A stretch of 64,000 bases of DNA from Lachnospiraceae bacterium (GCA_017469945.1 JAFUFI010000031.1:1-64000); one strand, 5' to 3'; counted from the first letter of the stretch, positions 1 through 9,180 are shown. The notes: generated from the letters alone by a model not told the origin. Numbers and translations are program-made.

Positions 1-189
1 GTCTCCCCAGACTGTCTGTTTGCCTTTTTCAAAAATAAGCTTTTTGACCGTAAACCCGAGAACTGGCTGTATTTATGTTTGGATTTATCATGGCTTTAAT
101 GATACACTATTTTTATCTTATTTACTATCTAAATGACATTGCCTCCGTCCCCAGGGGACAAAAACTATTTGGTTTCGATCAGGGCGCGA
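1..189. other. Left-edge non-coding or unassigned stretch
   Basis: AT-rich sequence before the first supported gene. Short open frames exist on both strands but none has a ribosome binding site or a recognisable product. A degenerate GC-rich repeat lies at 133-163 (listed separately). A tail of a gene starting outside the window cannot be excluded, because two frames are open to position 1. Confidence 0.4.
133..163 (+). repeat. Variant of the GC-rich palindromic repeat family
   Basis: A block containing CCTCCGTCCCCAGGGGACA stands out from the AT-rich surroundings. It shares the CCGTCCCC core and the A-rich 3' flank with the five better copies at 190, 8921, 8956, 9181 and 9216, but its 5' arm reads TGACATTG instead of TGAACCCC. 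It is probably a diverged member or a sister family. Confidence 0.5.
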
Positions 190-222
190 ATGAACCCCCA
201 ACTCCGTCCCCGGGGGTCAAAA
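190..222 (+). repeat. GC-rich palindromic repeat, copy 1
   Basis: 33-bp unit that starts ATGAACCCCC, has a core AACTCCGTCC and ends CCGGGGGTCAAAA. The ends TGA(A)CCCCC and GGGGGTCA pair to form a hairpin. It is nearly identical to copies at 8921, 8956, 9181 and 9216. It lies just beyond the terminator of the minus-strand aldo/keto reductase gene. Confidence 0.85.
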
Positions 223-250
223 TGAAAAGAGCCGCCACGATTGTGGCGGC
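219..250 (-). terminator. Rho-independent terminator of the aldo/keto reductase gene
   Basis: A perfect 8-bp stem GCCGCCAC/GTGGCGGC with a 4-nt loop at 231-250 is followed, reading the minus strand, by TCTTTTCATTTT. It begins 9 nt past the stop codon of the minus-strand gene. Confidence 0.85.
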
Positions 251-259
251 TTTGATTGA

Positions 260-1399
260 TTAGTTTTCAAAGGTTTCGGCTACGGTACGAAGGTGGCTGA
301 TAATGGGCAGATGCTGAGGGCAGATGCCTTCGCACTGGCCGCAGCCGACACATTCACTTGCCTTGCCGTATGTTTTGGTAAGTTCATCGTATTCTTCCTT
401 GCCGGATTTCCATCCCCAAGGTTTGATGATCTTTTTCTCGTTGTTAAGAAGAGCAAAGTACTTCGGTATCGCAATCTGCATAGGGCATCCTTCGGTACAG
501 TAGGAGCAGGCTGTGCAGGGTACGGCGATGTCGGATCTTATTTTTTCCGCAGCTCTTAAGCAGATGGCTTTTTCTTCTTCAGTAAGAGGGACAAACTGCT
601 GCATAAATCCGGAGTTGTCCTCCATTTGAGCCATATTGCTCATTCCGCTTAAGACCATAAATACGTTTTTGTGGCTTGCGGCGAAACGGACGGCCCAAGA
701 GGGGATGGACCAATCGGGATGAGCGGCGCGCATTTCTTCTGTTATGTAATCGGGAAGAACAGCAAGTCCGCCTCCTTTAACCGGTTCCATGATAAGAACC
801 TTTTTGCCGTGCTTTTCGGCGACTTCGTAGCATTTTCTCGACTGAACATTGTCGCTTTCCCAGTCAAGGTAATTGATCTGGAGCTGAACGAATTCCATCT
901 CGGGGTGCTCGGTAAGGACTCTGTCTAAGAGCTTTGCGTCGGAGTGGAAAGAGAAGCCGATGTGTTTTACAAGACCTTCTTCCTTTTTCTTGATAACCCA
1001 GTTGAAACAATCAAGTTTGCAAAACTTATCGTAGTTGCCGCTCTCGATATCGTGGATAAGATAGAAATCGAAATATCCGGCTCCGGTACGCTCGAGCTGA
1101 GTGTTGAAGATCCTGTCTCTGCCTTCAAGATCGTCAAAGAAAGCGGAGTGGAGCTTGGTAGTAAGGGTAAAAGAATCTCTGGGGTAGCGGTCTACAAGAG
1201 CTTCTTTGATAGCTTTTTCGCTATCGCCGCCATGGTACATCCACGCGGTATCAAAATAGGTAAAGCCTCGCTCCAAGTACATATCGACCATCTTTTTAAG
1301 CTCATCCTGGTCGACGATTTCTGTGTCATTCACCTTTTTAAGAGGAAGTCGCATAAGTCCGAAGCCAAGCTTCTTGGGATTATCATACAAATCTTTCAT
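260..1399 (-). CDS. Aldo/keto reductase with C-terminal 4Fe-4S ferredoxin domain
   Basis: 379-residue cytosolic oxidoreductase. The N-terminal two thirds is an aldo/keto reductase barrel: an LGFGLMRLP start, the YFDTAWMYHGG strand with the catalytic Asp and Tyr, and LIHDIES. The C-terminus carries two Cys motifs, CTACSYCTEGCP and CVGCGQCEGICP, each fitting a 4Fe-4S cluster. This architecture is common in anaerobic Clostridia; substrates are generally unknown. The start at 1399 is chosen because it opens the conserved N-terminus and has GGAGAA 12 nt upstream. An in-frame TTG at 1432 would add 11 atypical residues. The gene is monocistronic, divergent from hisS, and has its own terminator. The family assignment is firm; the physiological substrate is not known. 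Confidence 0.92.
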   Translation of the reverse strand: MKDLYDNPKKLGFGLMRLPLKKVNDTEIVDQDELKKMVDMYLERGFTYFDTAWMYHGGDSEKAIKEALVDRYPRDSFTLTTKLHSAFFDDLEGRDRIFNTQLERTGAGYFDFYLIHDIESGNYDKFCKLDCFNWVIKKKEEGLVKHIGFSFHSDAKLLDRVLTEHPEMEFVQLQINYLDWESDNVQSRKCYEVAEKHGKKVLIMEPVKGGGLAVLPDYITEEMRAAHPDWSIPSWAVRFAASHKNVFMVLSGMSNMAQMEDNSGFMQQFVPLTEEEKAICLRAAEKIRSDIAVPCTACSYCTEGCPMQIAIPKYFALLNNEKKIIKPWGWKSGKEEYDELTKTYGKASECVGCGQCEGICPQHLPIISHLRTVAETFEN

Positions 1400-1550
1400 A
1401 GTAGTTTTCTTCTCCGTAAATTGTATTGACAATAATTTTCATTACGTACATAATTCTAATATACGGCGACATGTAAATTCTATAAGAATATCACACGAAA
1501 AGTTCGTGAAATTTTCTTTTATGTTTCAGGCTCATATTTTTCCTACTTCT

Positions 1551-1580
1551 ATTCCTATTTTCCTTATTTTATGTTAAAAT
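1551..1580 (+). promoter_or_regulatory. Probable sigma-A promoter of hisS
   Basis: An extended -10 of the form TGT-TAAAAT at 1572-1580 has a weak -35 TTCCTA about 18 nt upstream, 50 nt before the hisS start. No T-box leader elements were recognised between it and hisS. Confidence 0.5.
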
Positions 1581-1629
1581 TATGGTTTGATTGAGCAAAC
1601 TATTTTTCTTTAAAAAAGGTGGATTTCAT

Positions 1630-2880
1630 ATGGCACTTAATAAAAAACCTACTACCGGAATGAAGGACATCCTCCCTGAGGAAATGAGAATCAGAGAGTA
1701 CGTTCAAAACGTTATCAGTGAAACCTACGCAAAGTTTGGATTTACCCGCATCGAGACGCCTTGCGTTGAGAATATCGGAAATCTTACAAGCAAGCAGGGT
1801 GGAGATAACGAAAAGCTTATTTTCAAGATTTTGAAAAGAGGAGAAAAGCTTGATGTTGCCAATGCGACAACCGAAGATGAGGTTGTTGACGGCGGACTTC
1901 GGTATGACCTTACTGTTCCTCTTGTCAGATATTATTCGAACAATTCGGGGAATCTTCCTACTCCTTTCAAGGCGCTTCAGATGGGTAATGTCTGGCGTGC
2001 CGACAGACCTCAGAGAGGAAGATATCGCCAGTTTATGCAGTGTGATATAGATATTCTCGGAGAGCCCTCAAATCTTGCTGAGATTGAACTTATCCTCGCG
2101 ACAACAACAACCCTTGGAAAGCTCGGATTTAAAAACTTCCAGATAAGGATCAATGAGCGTCGTATTTTAAAGGCTATGGCTTCTTACGCGGGATTTACCG
2201 AGGATCAGTACGACAGCGTTTTCATTACTCTCGATAAGATGGACAAGATTGGTCTGCACGGAGTAAAGGCTGAACTTATAGAAAACGGATTTGACGAAAG
2301 CGGTGTGGATAAGTATCTTGAGCTTTTTGCAAATCCCGACAGCACGGTGGAAGGCCTTAAAAAACTTTCCGAAAAGATTGGTGATTTCCTTGATACAGAA
2401 ATAAGAGATAATCTTGCAGAGATTATTGAATCCGTTGAAGCTACCAAGGAAGCTCAGTTCGAGATGGTATTCGACCCTACCCTTGTTCGCGGTATGAGCT
2501 ACTATACCGGAACGATTTTCGAGATTGCGATGCCCGAGTTCGGTGGAAGCTGCGGAGGTGGCGGAAGATATGACAAGATGGTAGGAAAGTTCACGGGAAG
2601 CGATGTTCCCGCTTGCGGATTTTCAATCGGATTTGAGAGAATTGTACTTCTTCTTACCGAAAGCGGATTTACTGTTCCCGGACAGGATGAAAAGAAAGCT
2701 TACCTTATAGAAAAGGGAATCGGCGGGGAGAAGCTTTGCGAGATAATCGGAAAAGCTCAAAAAGAAAGAGCTGCCGGAAAGCAGATTCTCGTTGTCAGAA
2801 TGAACAAAAACAAGAAATTCCAGAAAGAGCAGCTTAATGCTCAGGGATATGAAGATTTCGAAGAATTTTTCAATAATTAA
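1630..2880 (+). CDS. hisS: Histidyl-tRNA synthetase
   Basis: 416 residues; charges tRNA-His with histidine in the cytosol. The class II core is visible: motif 2 WRADRPQRGRYRQFMQCDID, the histidine-A motif LVRGMSYYTG and motif 3 GFSIGFERI. A short C-terminal anticodon-binding region (KQILVVRMNKN) follows. The start at 1630 is preceded by AAAGGTGG at about 8 nt spacing and gives the conserved N-terminus ending GMKDILPEE; an upstream in-frame TTG would add 13 lysine/phenylalanine-rich residues and is rejected. aspS follows after 20 nt, the usual hisS-aspS operon of Firmicutes. No truncation is seen. Confidence 0.97.
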   Translation: MALNKKPTTGMKDILPEEMRIREYVQNVISETYAKFGFTRIETPCVENIGNLTSKQGGDNEKLIFKILKRGEKLDVANATTEDEVVDGGLRYDLTVPLVRYYSNNSGNLPTPFKALQMGNVWRADRPQRGRYRQFMQCDIDILGEPSNLAEIELILATTTTLGKLGFKNFQIRINERRILKAMASYAGFTEDQYDSVFITLDKMDKIGLHGVKAELIENGFDESGVDKYLELFANPDSTVEGLKKLSEKIGDFLDTEIRDNLAEIIESVEATKEAQFEMVFDPTLVRGMSYYTGTIFEIAMPEFGGSCGGGGRYDKMVGKFTGSDVPACGFSIGFERIVLLLTESGFTVPGQDEKKAYLIEKGIGGEKLCEIIGKAQKERAAGKQILVVRMNKNKKFQKEQLNAQGYEDFEEFFNN

Positions 2881-2900
2881 TATATATTTTGGAGGAAAAT

Positions 2901-4697
2901 ATGGTACAGTCAAGAACCCATAATTGTAATGAATTAAGACTGTCAGATGCAGGCAAAAAGGTTGTGCTTGTTGGATGGTATGAAAACATCAGAAGAGTCA
3001 GCAAAAACTTAGGATTTGTTATTCTTAGAGACTTTTACGGAACTACACAGATCGTTCCCGAAACAGAAGAGATGATGAACGCGTTCACTGAGCTCAACAC
3101 AGAGTCTACAGTTTGCGTTGAAGGTACGGTCAGAGAGCGTTCCAACAAAAACCCCAAGATCGCAACCGGAGATATCGAAGTTGTTCCCGAGAAGGTTACC
3201 GTTCTCGGAAAGTGCAGACATGCAGAGCTCCCCTTTGAGATCAACCATTCAAGAGAAGCTGATGAAAATGCAAGACTTAAATATCGTTACTTAGACCTTA
3301 GAAACCCTGAGGTCAAAAAGAATATAGTACTCAGAAGTCGGGTTGTATCCGAACTTAGAAGAGCAATGACAGATGAGGGATTCCTCGAGATCACAACCCC
3401 CATTCTTACCGCTTCAAGCCCCGAGGGAGCAAGAGACTTCCTTGTACCCGCAAGAAAGCATCCGGGAAAGTTCTATGCGCTTCCACAGGCTCCTCAGCAG
3501 TTTAAGCAGCTCCTTATGACTTCCGGATTCGATCGTTATTTTCAGATCGCTCCCTGCTTCAGAGATGAGGACGCAAGAGGAGACCGTACTCCCGGTGAGT
3601 TCTATCAGATGGATATGGAGATGGCTTTTGCAACTCAGGACGACGTACTCGGAGTACTTGAGAAGGTTTTGGTACCTGTATTTGAAAAGTACGGAATCTA
3701 TGACCGTATAACACCCGCTCCCTTTAAGAGAATTCCTTTCAGAGAGTCAATGGAAAAGTACGGAACAGATAAGCCCGACCTTAGAATCGACCTCGAGCTT
3801 GTAAATGTAACCGATGTCCTTGGCGGAACCAGTTTTGAACCTTTCAAGGCAGACCGCATTGAGGCTGTTGTGGTTACCGGATTTAACGCTACAAGAAAGC
3901 AAATCGATCAGCTTATCGCTGATGTTGAAGTTCAGACTGCTAAGAAGACCTACTGGTTCAGAGTTGACGAAAACGGCGAGATCGTCGGCGGTATTTCAAA
4001 ATTCGTTCAGCCCATTAAAGATGAGGTTATTTCTAAACTGAATTTAACCAATGGTTGTTTTGTCGGCATTGCCGCAGGAACCAAAGGTGATGCACTTAAG
4101 ACTGCCGGTGTTATGAGAACAAAGCTTGGCGTCCTTTGCCCTGAGCATATGGATAAGGAACAGTATCAGTTCTGCTGGATCGTTGATTTCCCTATGTATG
4201 AGATTGGCGAGGAGTCAGGAGAGCTTGAGTTCTGCCACAATCCTTTCTCAATGCCCGTTGGAGGACTTGAGGGTCTCGAGAAAGCTGCGAAGGGAGAGTT
4301 TGATCCCCTTGAGATCATGGCTAACCAGTATGACCTTGTAATCAATGGTTATGAGTCAGCATCCGGAGCCGTTAGAAACCATGACCCCGAAATCATGGTT
4401 AAGGCCTTCGAACTTGTACGCCTCGGAGAAGATGACGTAAAGGCCAAGTTCCCTGCTATGTACAACGCATTCACCTACGGAGCGCCGCCTCACGCAGGAG
4501 CTGCTCCCGGAGTAGACCGTATGATCATGCTCCTTACCGGAGAAGAGTCAATCCGCGAAGTTATAACATTCCCTATGAACAAGAACGCACAGGATGTTAT
4601 GATGGATTCCCCTTCAGCCGTTACCCAGAAGCAGCTTGATGATGTTCATATTGCAATCGTTATGCCTAAAAAGGATGAGGACGAAGAAAACGCATAA
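2901..4697 (+). CDS. aspS: Aspartyl-tRNA synthetase, bacterial type
   Basis: 598 residues, normal for the bacterial AspRS with the inserted GAD domain. N-terminal OB-fold anticodon-binding domain (about 1-110, VGWYENIRRVSKNLGFVILRD), class II catalytic core with FLEITTPILTASSPEGARDF, motif 2 FRDEDARGDRTPGEFYQMD, and motif 3 GAAPGVDRMIMLLTGEESIR near the C-terminus. Start at 2901 follows a strong TTTGGAGGAAAAT ribosome binding site. Its stop codon overlaps the ATG of the next gene (TAATG), implying translational coupling. Whether it also charges tRNA-Asn cannot be decided from the window. Confidence 0.97.
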   Translation: MVQSRTHNCNELRLSDAGKKVVLVGWYENIRRVSKNLGFVILRDFYGTTQIVPETEEMMNAFTELNTESTVCVEGTVRERSNKNPKIATGDIEVVPEKVTVLGKCRHAELPFEINHSREADENARLKYRYLDLRNPEVKKNIVLRSRVVSELRRAMTDEGFLEITTPILTASSPEGARDFLVPARKHPGKFYALPQAPQQFKQLLMTSGFDRYFQIAPCFRDEDARGDRTPGEFYQMDMEMAFATQDDVLGVLEKVLVPVFEKYGIYDRITPAPFKRIPFRESMEKYGTDKPDLRIDLELVNVTDVLGGTSFEPFKADRIEAVVVTGFNATRKQIDQLIADVEVQTAKKTYWFRVDENGEIVGGISKFVQPIKDEVISKLNLTNGCFVGIAAGTKGDALKTAGVMRTKLGVLCPEHMDKEQYQFCWIVDFPMYEIGEESGELEFCHNPFSMPVGGLEGLEKAAKGEFDPLEIMANQYDLVINGYESASGAVRNHDPEIMVKAFELVRLGEDDVKAKFPAMYNAFTYGAPPHAGAAPGVDRMIMLLTGEESIREVITFPMNKNAQDVMMDSPSAVTQKQLDDVHIAIVMPKKDEDEENA

Positions 4698-5359
4698 TGC
4701 TGAAAATCTATCTTCTAAAATATGAAGATCCAAGGCTTATATCCGATACAGCTTTTATGGAAGCGGCGACCGAAAAAATAGATTCCCGCAGAAAAAATGG
4801 TCTTCAGAAGATGAAGAAAAATTCCGCGGGGCGAGCTGCTTCCATAGCTGCGGGCTTGCTGATACAGTACGCATACGAAAAAAATCTTTCCGAAGAAGAT
4901 TCCGAATGCGTTCGGGTAGTCTCTTTAGATGAAGTCCTTGATTCGATTCAAAAAGTAAGGGACTTCAGGTACCGGATCGGCAGAGAAGGAAAGCCTTACT
5001 TTGAGGGAGAAGGAGAGCCCTATTTTAATATTTCCCACGCAGGCGGGTTCGCTGCAATTGCTTTTTCGGACAGGGAAGTCGGGATAGATATACAAAACCG
5101 AAGAAATACAAAAACGGTCCAAATGGCGGACAGGTTTTTCTCAAAGGAAGAGAAAGCGGCGGTAAGAGCCGACAAATCCGGAGATCTTTTCTTCAGGCTT
5201 TGGACGAGAAAAGAAGCTCTGGGTAAATGCACGGGAGAGGGAGTAAGACCGTATCTTGATGTAAATATACTTAATCTCGGAGTTGGGAAAGCAACCGGTT
5301 ATGAATGGACCGAAGACGTGGTAGAAGAGTGTTTTATGACAGTCTGCTTAAAGCGTTAG
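4697..5359 (+). CDS. 4'-phosphopantetheinyl transferase, Sfp superfamily
   Basis: 220 residues. Transfers the phosphopantetheine arm of CoA to a carrier-protein serine. Diagnostic motifs: EPYFNISHAGGFAAIAF, the Mg-binding VGIDIQ, and LWTRKEALGKCTGEGV, which matches the (F/W)xxKEAxxK signature. The length fits the Sfp/EntD class rather than the roughly 120-residue AcpS class, so it may serve a secondary or specialised carrier protein. No NRPS or PKS gene is in the window. The start overlaps the aspS stop by one base, so it is translated as the third gene of the hisS-aspS operon. Confidence 0.88.
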   Translation: MLKIYLLKYEDPRLISDTAFMEAATEKIDSRRKNGLQKMKKNSAGRAASIAAGLLIQYAYEKNLSEEDSECVRVVSLDEVLDSIQKVRDFRYRIGREGKPYFEGEGEPYFNISHAGGFAAIAFSDREVGIDIQNRRNTKTVQMADRFFSKEEKAAVRADKSGDLFFRLWTRKEALGKCTGEGVRPYLDVNILNLGVGKATGYEWTEDVVEECFMTVCLKR

Positions 5360-5376
5360 ATCCGTTAAATTATAAT
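5348..5376 (+). promoter_or_regulatory. Possible promoter of the ABC exporter operon
   Basis: TATAAT at 5371-5376 with a poor -35 (TTAAAG) 17 nt upstream. It sits between the transferase stop and the exporter start. The predicted 5' UTR would be only about 15 nt and shows no clear Shine-Dalgarno sequence. Confidence 0.45.
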
Positions 5377-5397
5377 CAGCAATAATATAGAATACCA

Positions 5398-7137
5398 ATG
5401 AAATCTTTATTAAAATATCTACGTAATTACAGAAAAGAATCTATACTGGCGCCCTTATTTAAATTGCTCGAAGCATCCTTCGAGCTTTTTGTGCCTATAG
5501 TAATATCAAAAATAATCGATGTAGCCATACCTTCAGGAAACAATTCCATGATAATCAAAATGGGACTTGTGCTTGGGCTTCTTGCCCTTGTGGGAATGGT
5601 AGCTGCGATAACAGCCCAGTTTTTTGCCGCTAAGGCTGCCGTCGGTTTCTCTGCTGAGCTTCGTAGCGCAGTGTTTGCGCATATACAGACATTTGATTTT
5701 ACATCAATCGACAAAGTCGGAATATCCACGCTTATCACAAGAATGACAAGCGATATAAACCAGCTCCAAAACGGAGTAAATATGGTCCTGCGATTGTTCC
5801 TCCGTTCGCCTATAGTGGTTTTCGGAGCTATGATAATGGCATTTACGATCGACGTAAAATCAGCTCTTATTTTTGCTGTTGCGATTCCGCTCCTTGCAGT
5901 TATCGTATACGGAATCATGCTTATAACAATGCCTCTTTTCAAGAAGGTTCAGGGAAGCCTCGATAAGGTTTTGTCACATACAAGGGAAAATCTTACCGGC
6001 GTAAGAGTAATCCGTGCCTTTGGGCTTGAAGAAAAAGAACTGGGAGATTTTGAGGCTGATAACCGTATTTTGTCAAAGAGCCAGACAAGGGTCGGAAGGT
6101 TTTCCGCTCTTACAAATCCCCTTACCTATATAATCGTAAATGGTGCAATCATTGCACTTATTTACGTTGGAGGAGTGCAAGTTAATATCGGAAGTCTGAC
6201 CCAGGGCCAGGTTGTTGCCATCATCAATTACATGTCACAGATACTGGTTGAGCTGATCAAACTTGCCAACCTTATTGTACTTATGACAAAAGCCGCAGCC
6301 TGCGGAGACAGAGTGGCCGATGTTTTGAAGATGGAGAATGCCTCTGCCATTAAAGAAACGGGAGAGAAGACTGTTACAGGCGAAAGCTTAAAAGCAAACA
6401 GTCTTGAAGATTACATAGTCTTTGATCATGCAAGTCTCACCTACGAAGGCGCCGGTGCTGAGACCCTTACGGATATTGATTTTTCGGTTAAAAAGGGACA
6501 GACCATCGGTATCATCGGAGGTACCGGATCAGGTAAGAGTTCCCTTGTTAACATGATTCCTGCTCTTTATTACGCGACAAAGGGAAGTGTACGATTTTGC
6601 GGCAGGGATGTTAAAGATATCGATGCCGGCGAGCTTAGGAAAAAAATCGGTATCGTCCCTCAAAAAGCGGTGCTCTTTAAGGGAACTATAAGAAATAATC
6701 TTCTTTGGGGAAAACCCGATGCTACGGATGAGGATCTTTGGAAAGCGCTTGATATTGCCCAGGCGACCGAAGTTGTTAAAGGAAAAGAAGGCGGGCTTGA
6801 TGCGCCGGTTGAGCAAAACGGACGTAACTTTTCCGGAGGTCAAAGACAGCGACTTACCATCGCAAGAGCCCTTGTGGGACATCCGGAAATCCTTATACTT
6901 GATGATTCTGCGTCGGCTCTTGATTATGCTACGGATGCAAACTTAAGAAAGGCGATTTCTGAGATCAAGGATACGACTGTGTTTATCGTTTCGCAGAGGG
7001 CTTCATCAATACGAAACGCGGACAAGATAATTGTCCTCGACGACGGTGAGATTGCCGGAATCGGAACAAATGACGAGCTTCTGGAAAGCTGCGAAGTCTA
7101 TAACGAGATTTATTACTCCCAGTACGAGAGGGCATAA
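5398..7137 (+). CDS. ABC exporter half-transporter, degenerate-site subunit
   Basis: 579 residues: six-helix exporter membrane domain (about 15-300) then a nucleotide-binding domain. Walker A IGGTGSGKSS near 374-382, intact signature FSGGQ at 478-482, Walker B ILILDD with Asp503 where the catalytic Glu is expected, and Gln533 in place of the switch His (SQRASS). The downstream subunit has the complementary defects, so the two are read as one heterodimer with one active and one dead ATP site. Substrate is unknown; relatives export drugs, lipids or peptides. The start gives the usual N-terminus, though no ribosome binding site is obvious. Confidence 0.92.
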   Translation: MKSLLKYLRNYRKESILAPLFKLLEASFELFVPIVISKIIDVAIPSGNNSMIIKMGLVLGLLALVGMVAAITAQFFAAKAAVGFSAELRSAVFAHIQTFDFTSIDKVGISTLITRMTSDINQLQNGVNMVLRLFLRSPIVVFGAMIMAFTIDVKSALIFAVAIPLLAVIVYGIMLITMPLFKKVQGSLDKVLSHTRENLTGVRVIRAFGLEEKELGDFEADNRILSKSQTRVGRFSALTNPLTYIIVNGAIIALIYVGGVQVNIGSLTQGQVVAIINYMSQILVELIKLANLIVLMTKAAACGDRVADVLKMENASAIKETGEKTVTGESLKANSLEDYIVFDHASLTYEGAGAETLTDIDFSVKKGQTIGIIGGTGSGKSSLVNMIPALYYATKGSVRFCGRDVKDIDAGELRKKIGIVPQKAVLFKGTIRNNLLWGKPDATDEDLWKALDIAQATEVVKGKEGGLDAPVEQNGRNFSGGQRQRLTIARALVGHPEILILDDSASALDYATDANLRKAISEIKDTTVFIVSQRASSIRNADKIIVLDDGEIAGIGTNDELLESCEVYNEIYYSQYERA

Positions 7138-7138
7138 A

Positions 7139-8917
7139 ATGTCGGACATAAAGAAAACAGATTCGAAAAAGACTATACTTAAGATTTTGAAATATATTAA
7201 GCGCCATATACCGCTTGTTGTTATATCGATACTCCTGGCGGCTGTCATCGTTTTCCTTACGCTTTATATTCCCATACTCATAGGAAATGCGGTTGATGTG
7301 TTGCTTGGCGGCAAGGGAAATGTGGATTTTGATGTTCTCTTTGAAATAATGATAAAGATCGGTATCGTTATGGGAACCACCGCTCTTGCGCAGTGGGTTA
7401 TGAACACCATCAATAACCATATAACCTATCATGTTGTAGAAGATATCAGAAATGATGCTATGAAGAAAATACAGATTCTTCCCCTTTCATTTCTCGATAC
7501 GCAATCTACCGGAGATGTTGTAAGCAGAGTGGTTTCTGATGTTGATACATTTGCCGACGGACTTTTGATGGGATTTACCCAGCTTTTTACAGGGGCTCTT
7601 ACTATCCTCGGAACCCTCGGCTTTATGCTTAGAACAAGCCCTATTGTAACGATCGTGGTTGTGGTTATTACACCGCTGTCATTCTTTGTTGCAAAGTTTA
7701 TCGCCACACACACTCATGATTATTTCAAGAATCAGTCCGTTGTAAGAGCTGAGCAGACTGCTCTTATCGACGAGATGGTGGGTAACCAGAAAATCGTTAA
7801 GATGTTTTCCAGAGAGGAAGCGGTCAAGGAGCAGTTTGATGAGATTAACGAAAGGCTCCACGACAGCTCCTTAAAGGCTGTTTTTTACTCATCCCTTGTA
7901 AACCCAAGCACACGTTTTGTTAACGCTTTGGTTTATGCCGGAGTAGCCGTTGTGGGAGGATTTTTTGCAATAAAAGGATGGGGATCTTCGGGAGCCGCTG
8001 CGCTAACCGTTGGCGAACTTACCGCGTTTTTAAGCTATGCTAATCAGTATACAAAACCATTTAATGAGATTTCGGGCGTAATTACAGAGCTGCAAAATGC
8101 TATTGTCTGCGCGTCGAGAATATTTGAACTTATTGAAAAGGAGCCTCAGTTGCCTGATGCGGAAAGCGCCAAGGCTCTTACAAAGCCGGAAGGAAAGGTT
8201 TCGCTTAGAGAAGTTGATTTTCGCTATGTTCCTGACAAGCCTCTTATCAAAAACTTTAATCTTGATGTTAAGCCCGGTCAGAGGATTGCTATTGTCGGAC
8301 CTACAGGATGCGGAAAGACAACGGTTATAAATCTGCTTATGAGATTCTACGATGTCGATGAAGGAAATATAAGCGTTGACGGAACCGATATCAGGGATCT
8401 GACAAGAAAGAGCCTCAGAAGCAATATCGGTATGGTGCTTCAGGAGACCTGGCTTAAAGCCGGAACTATCAAAGAGAATATCTGTATGGGAAAGCCCGAT
8501 GCTACGGACGAAGAAATCATCGCCGCGGCAAAGGCGGCTCACTCCCACAGCTTCATAAAGAGATTACCCAACGGTTACGATACACTTATCGGAGAAGACG
8601 GCGGAATGCTCAGCCAGGGCCAAAAGCAGCTCCTTTGCATCACAAGAGTAATGCTCTGTCTGCCGCAGATACTTATACTTGATGAGGCGACAAGCTCAAT
8701 CGATACAAGAACGGAAATCCGCATACAAAAAGCTTTTGCGAAGATGATGCAGGGAAGAACAAGCTTTATCGTTGCCCACAGACTTTCAACGATCAAAGAG
8801 GCGGATGTTATACTTGTTATGCGAGACGGCAATATAGTTGAGCAAGGAAATCACGAGTCCCTTCTTGCTAAGGGCGGCTTCTACGCCGAGCTCTACAACA
8901 GCCAGTTCGCCATCTAA
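7139..8917 (+). CDS. ABC exporter half-transporter, catalytic-site subunit
   Basis: 592 residues; partner of the preceding gene, starting one base after its stop codon with GAGAGGG inside the upstream gene as binding site. Six-helix membrane domain followed by a nucleotide-binding domain with Walker A VGPTGCGKTT, canonical Walker B ILILDEATSS (catalytic Glu present) and switch His in VAHRLST. Its signature loop is LSQGQ rather than LSGGQ. The active composite ATP site should therefore join Walker A/B of this subunit to the LSGGQ of the first, as in BmrCD- or TM287/288-type exporters. Immediately followed by two palindromic repeats. Confidence 0.93.
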   Translation: MSDIKKTDSKKTILKILKYIKRHIPLVVISILLAAVIVFLTLYIPILIGNAVDVLLGGKGNVDFDVLFEIMIKIGIVMGTTALAQWVMNTINNHITYHVVEDIRNDAMKKIQILPLSFLDTQSTGDVVSRVVSDVDTFADGLLMGFTQLFTGALTILGTLGFMLRTSPIVTIVVVVITPLSFFVAKFIATHTHDYFKNQSVVRAEQTALIDEMVGNQKIVKMFSREEAVKEQFDEINERLHDSSLKAVFYSSLVNPSTRFVNALVYAGVAVVGGFFAIKGWGSSGAAALTVGELTAFLSYANQYTKPFNEISGVITELQNAIVCASRIFELIEKEPQLPDAESAKALTKPEGKVSLREVDFRYVPDKPLIKNFNLDVKPGQRIAIVGPTGCGKTTVINLLMRFYDVDEGNISVDGTDIRDLTRKSLRSNIGMVLQETWLKAGTIKENICMGKPDATDEEIIAAAKAAHSHSFIKRLPNGYDTLIGEDGGMLSQGQKQLLCITRVMLCLPQILILDEATSSIDTRTEIRIQKAFAKMMQGRTSFIVAHRLSTIKEADVILVMRDGNIVEQGNHESLLAKGGFYAELYNSQFAI

Positions 8918-8920
8918 AAA

Positions 8921-8953
8921 ATGAACCCCCAACCCCGTCCCCGGGGGTCAAAA
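8921..8953 (+). repeat. GC-rich palindromic repeat, copy 2 (doublet A, first)
   Basis: 33-bp unit beginning ATGAACCCCC three bases after the exporter stop codon. Core is AACCCCGTCC and the end is CCGGGGGTCAAAA. The terminal arms can pair into a hairpin. Copy 3 follows after 2 nt. Confidence 0.92.
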
Positions 8954-8955
8954 AA

Positions 8956-8988
8956 ATGAACCCCCAACCCCGTCCCCGGGGGTCAAAA
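8956..8988 (+). repeat. GC-rich palindromic repeat, copy 3 (doublet A, second)
   Basis: Identical to copy 2 over the whole 33-bp unit and separated from it by AA, giving a 35-bp period. It ends 9 nt before the DUF4250 start, so the ribosome binding site AGGAGA lies at its right edge. Confidence 0.92.
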
Positions 8989-8996
8989 GGAGAGAT

Positions 8997-9176
8997 ATGT
9001 TACCAAAAGACGCAAATATGCTGCTTAGTATGATCAATATGAAACTCAGAGACAGATACGGCAGTCTTGACGAGCTTTGCGAGGATTTGGACGAGAGCAA
9101 GGCGGAGATCTCTGAAGTTTTGGAAAACGCCGGATACAGATACGACGAAGCCACAAATCAGTTTAAGGGAAAATAA
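8997..9176 (+). CDS. DUF4250 family small protein
   Basis: 59 residues (MLPKDANMLLSMINMKL... to NQFKGK). The N-terminus MLPKD-x2-MLLSM-x-N-x-KLRD, the central SLDELCEDLD and the C-terminal GYRYDEATNQF match what I remember of the DUF4250 family of short Firmicute proteins of unknown function. AGGAGA sits just upstream of the ATG. It appears to be a helix-turn-helix-like mini-protein with no signal peptide or membrane segment. A repeat doublet flanks it on each side, placed directly after the stop codons of the exporter and of this gene. It may be co-transcribed with the exporter and murL. Confidence 0.8.
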   Translation: MLPKDANMLLSMINMKLRDRYGSLDELCEDLDESKAEISEVLENAGYRYDEATNQFKGK

Positions 9177-9180
9177 AAAA

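Noticed and set aside
1433-1629. T-box leader upstream of hisS
   Set aside because: No T-box consensus or terminator/antiterminator pair was found; the only hairpin (CACGAA/TTCGTG at 1494-1508) is short and lacks a T run near it.
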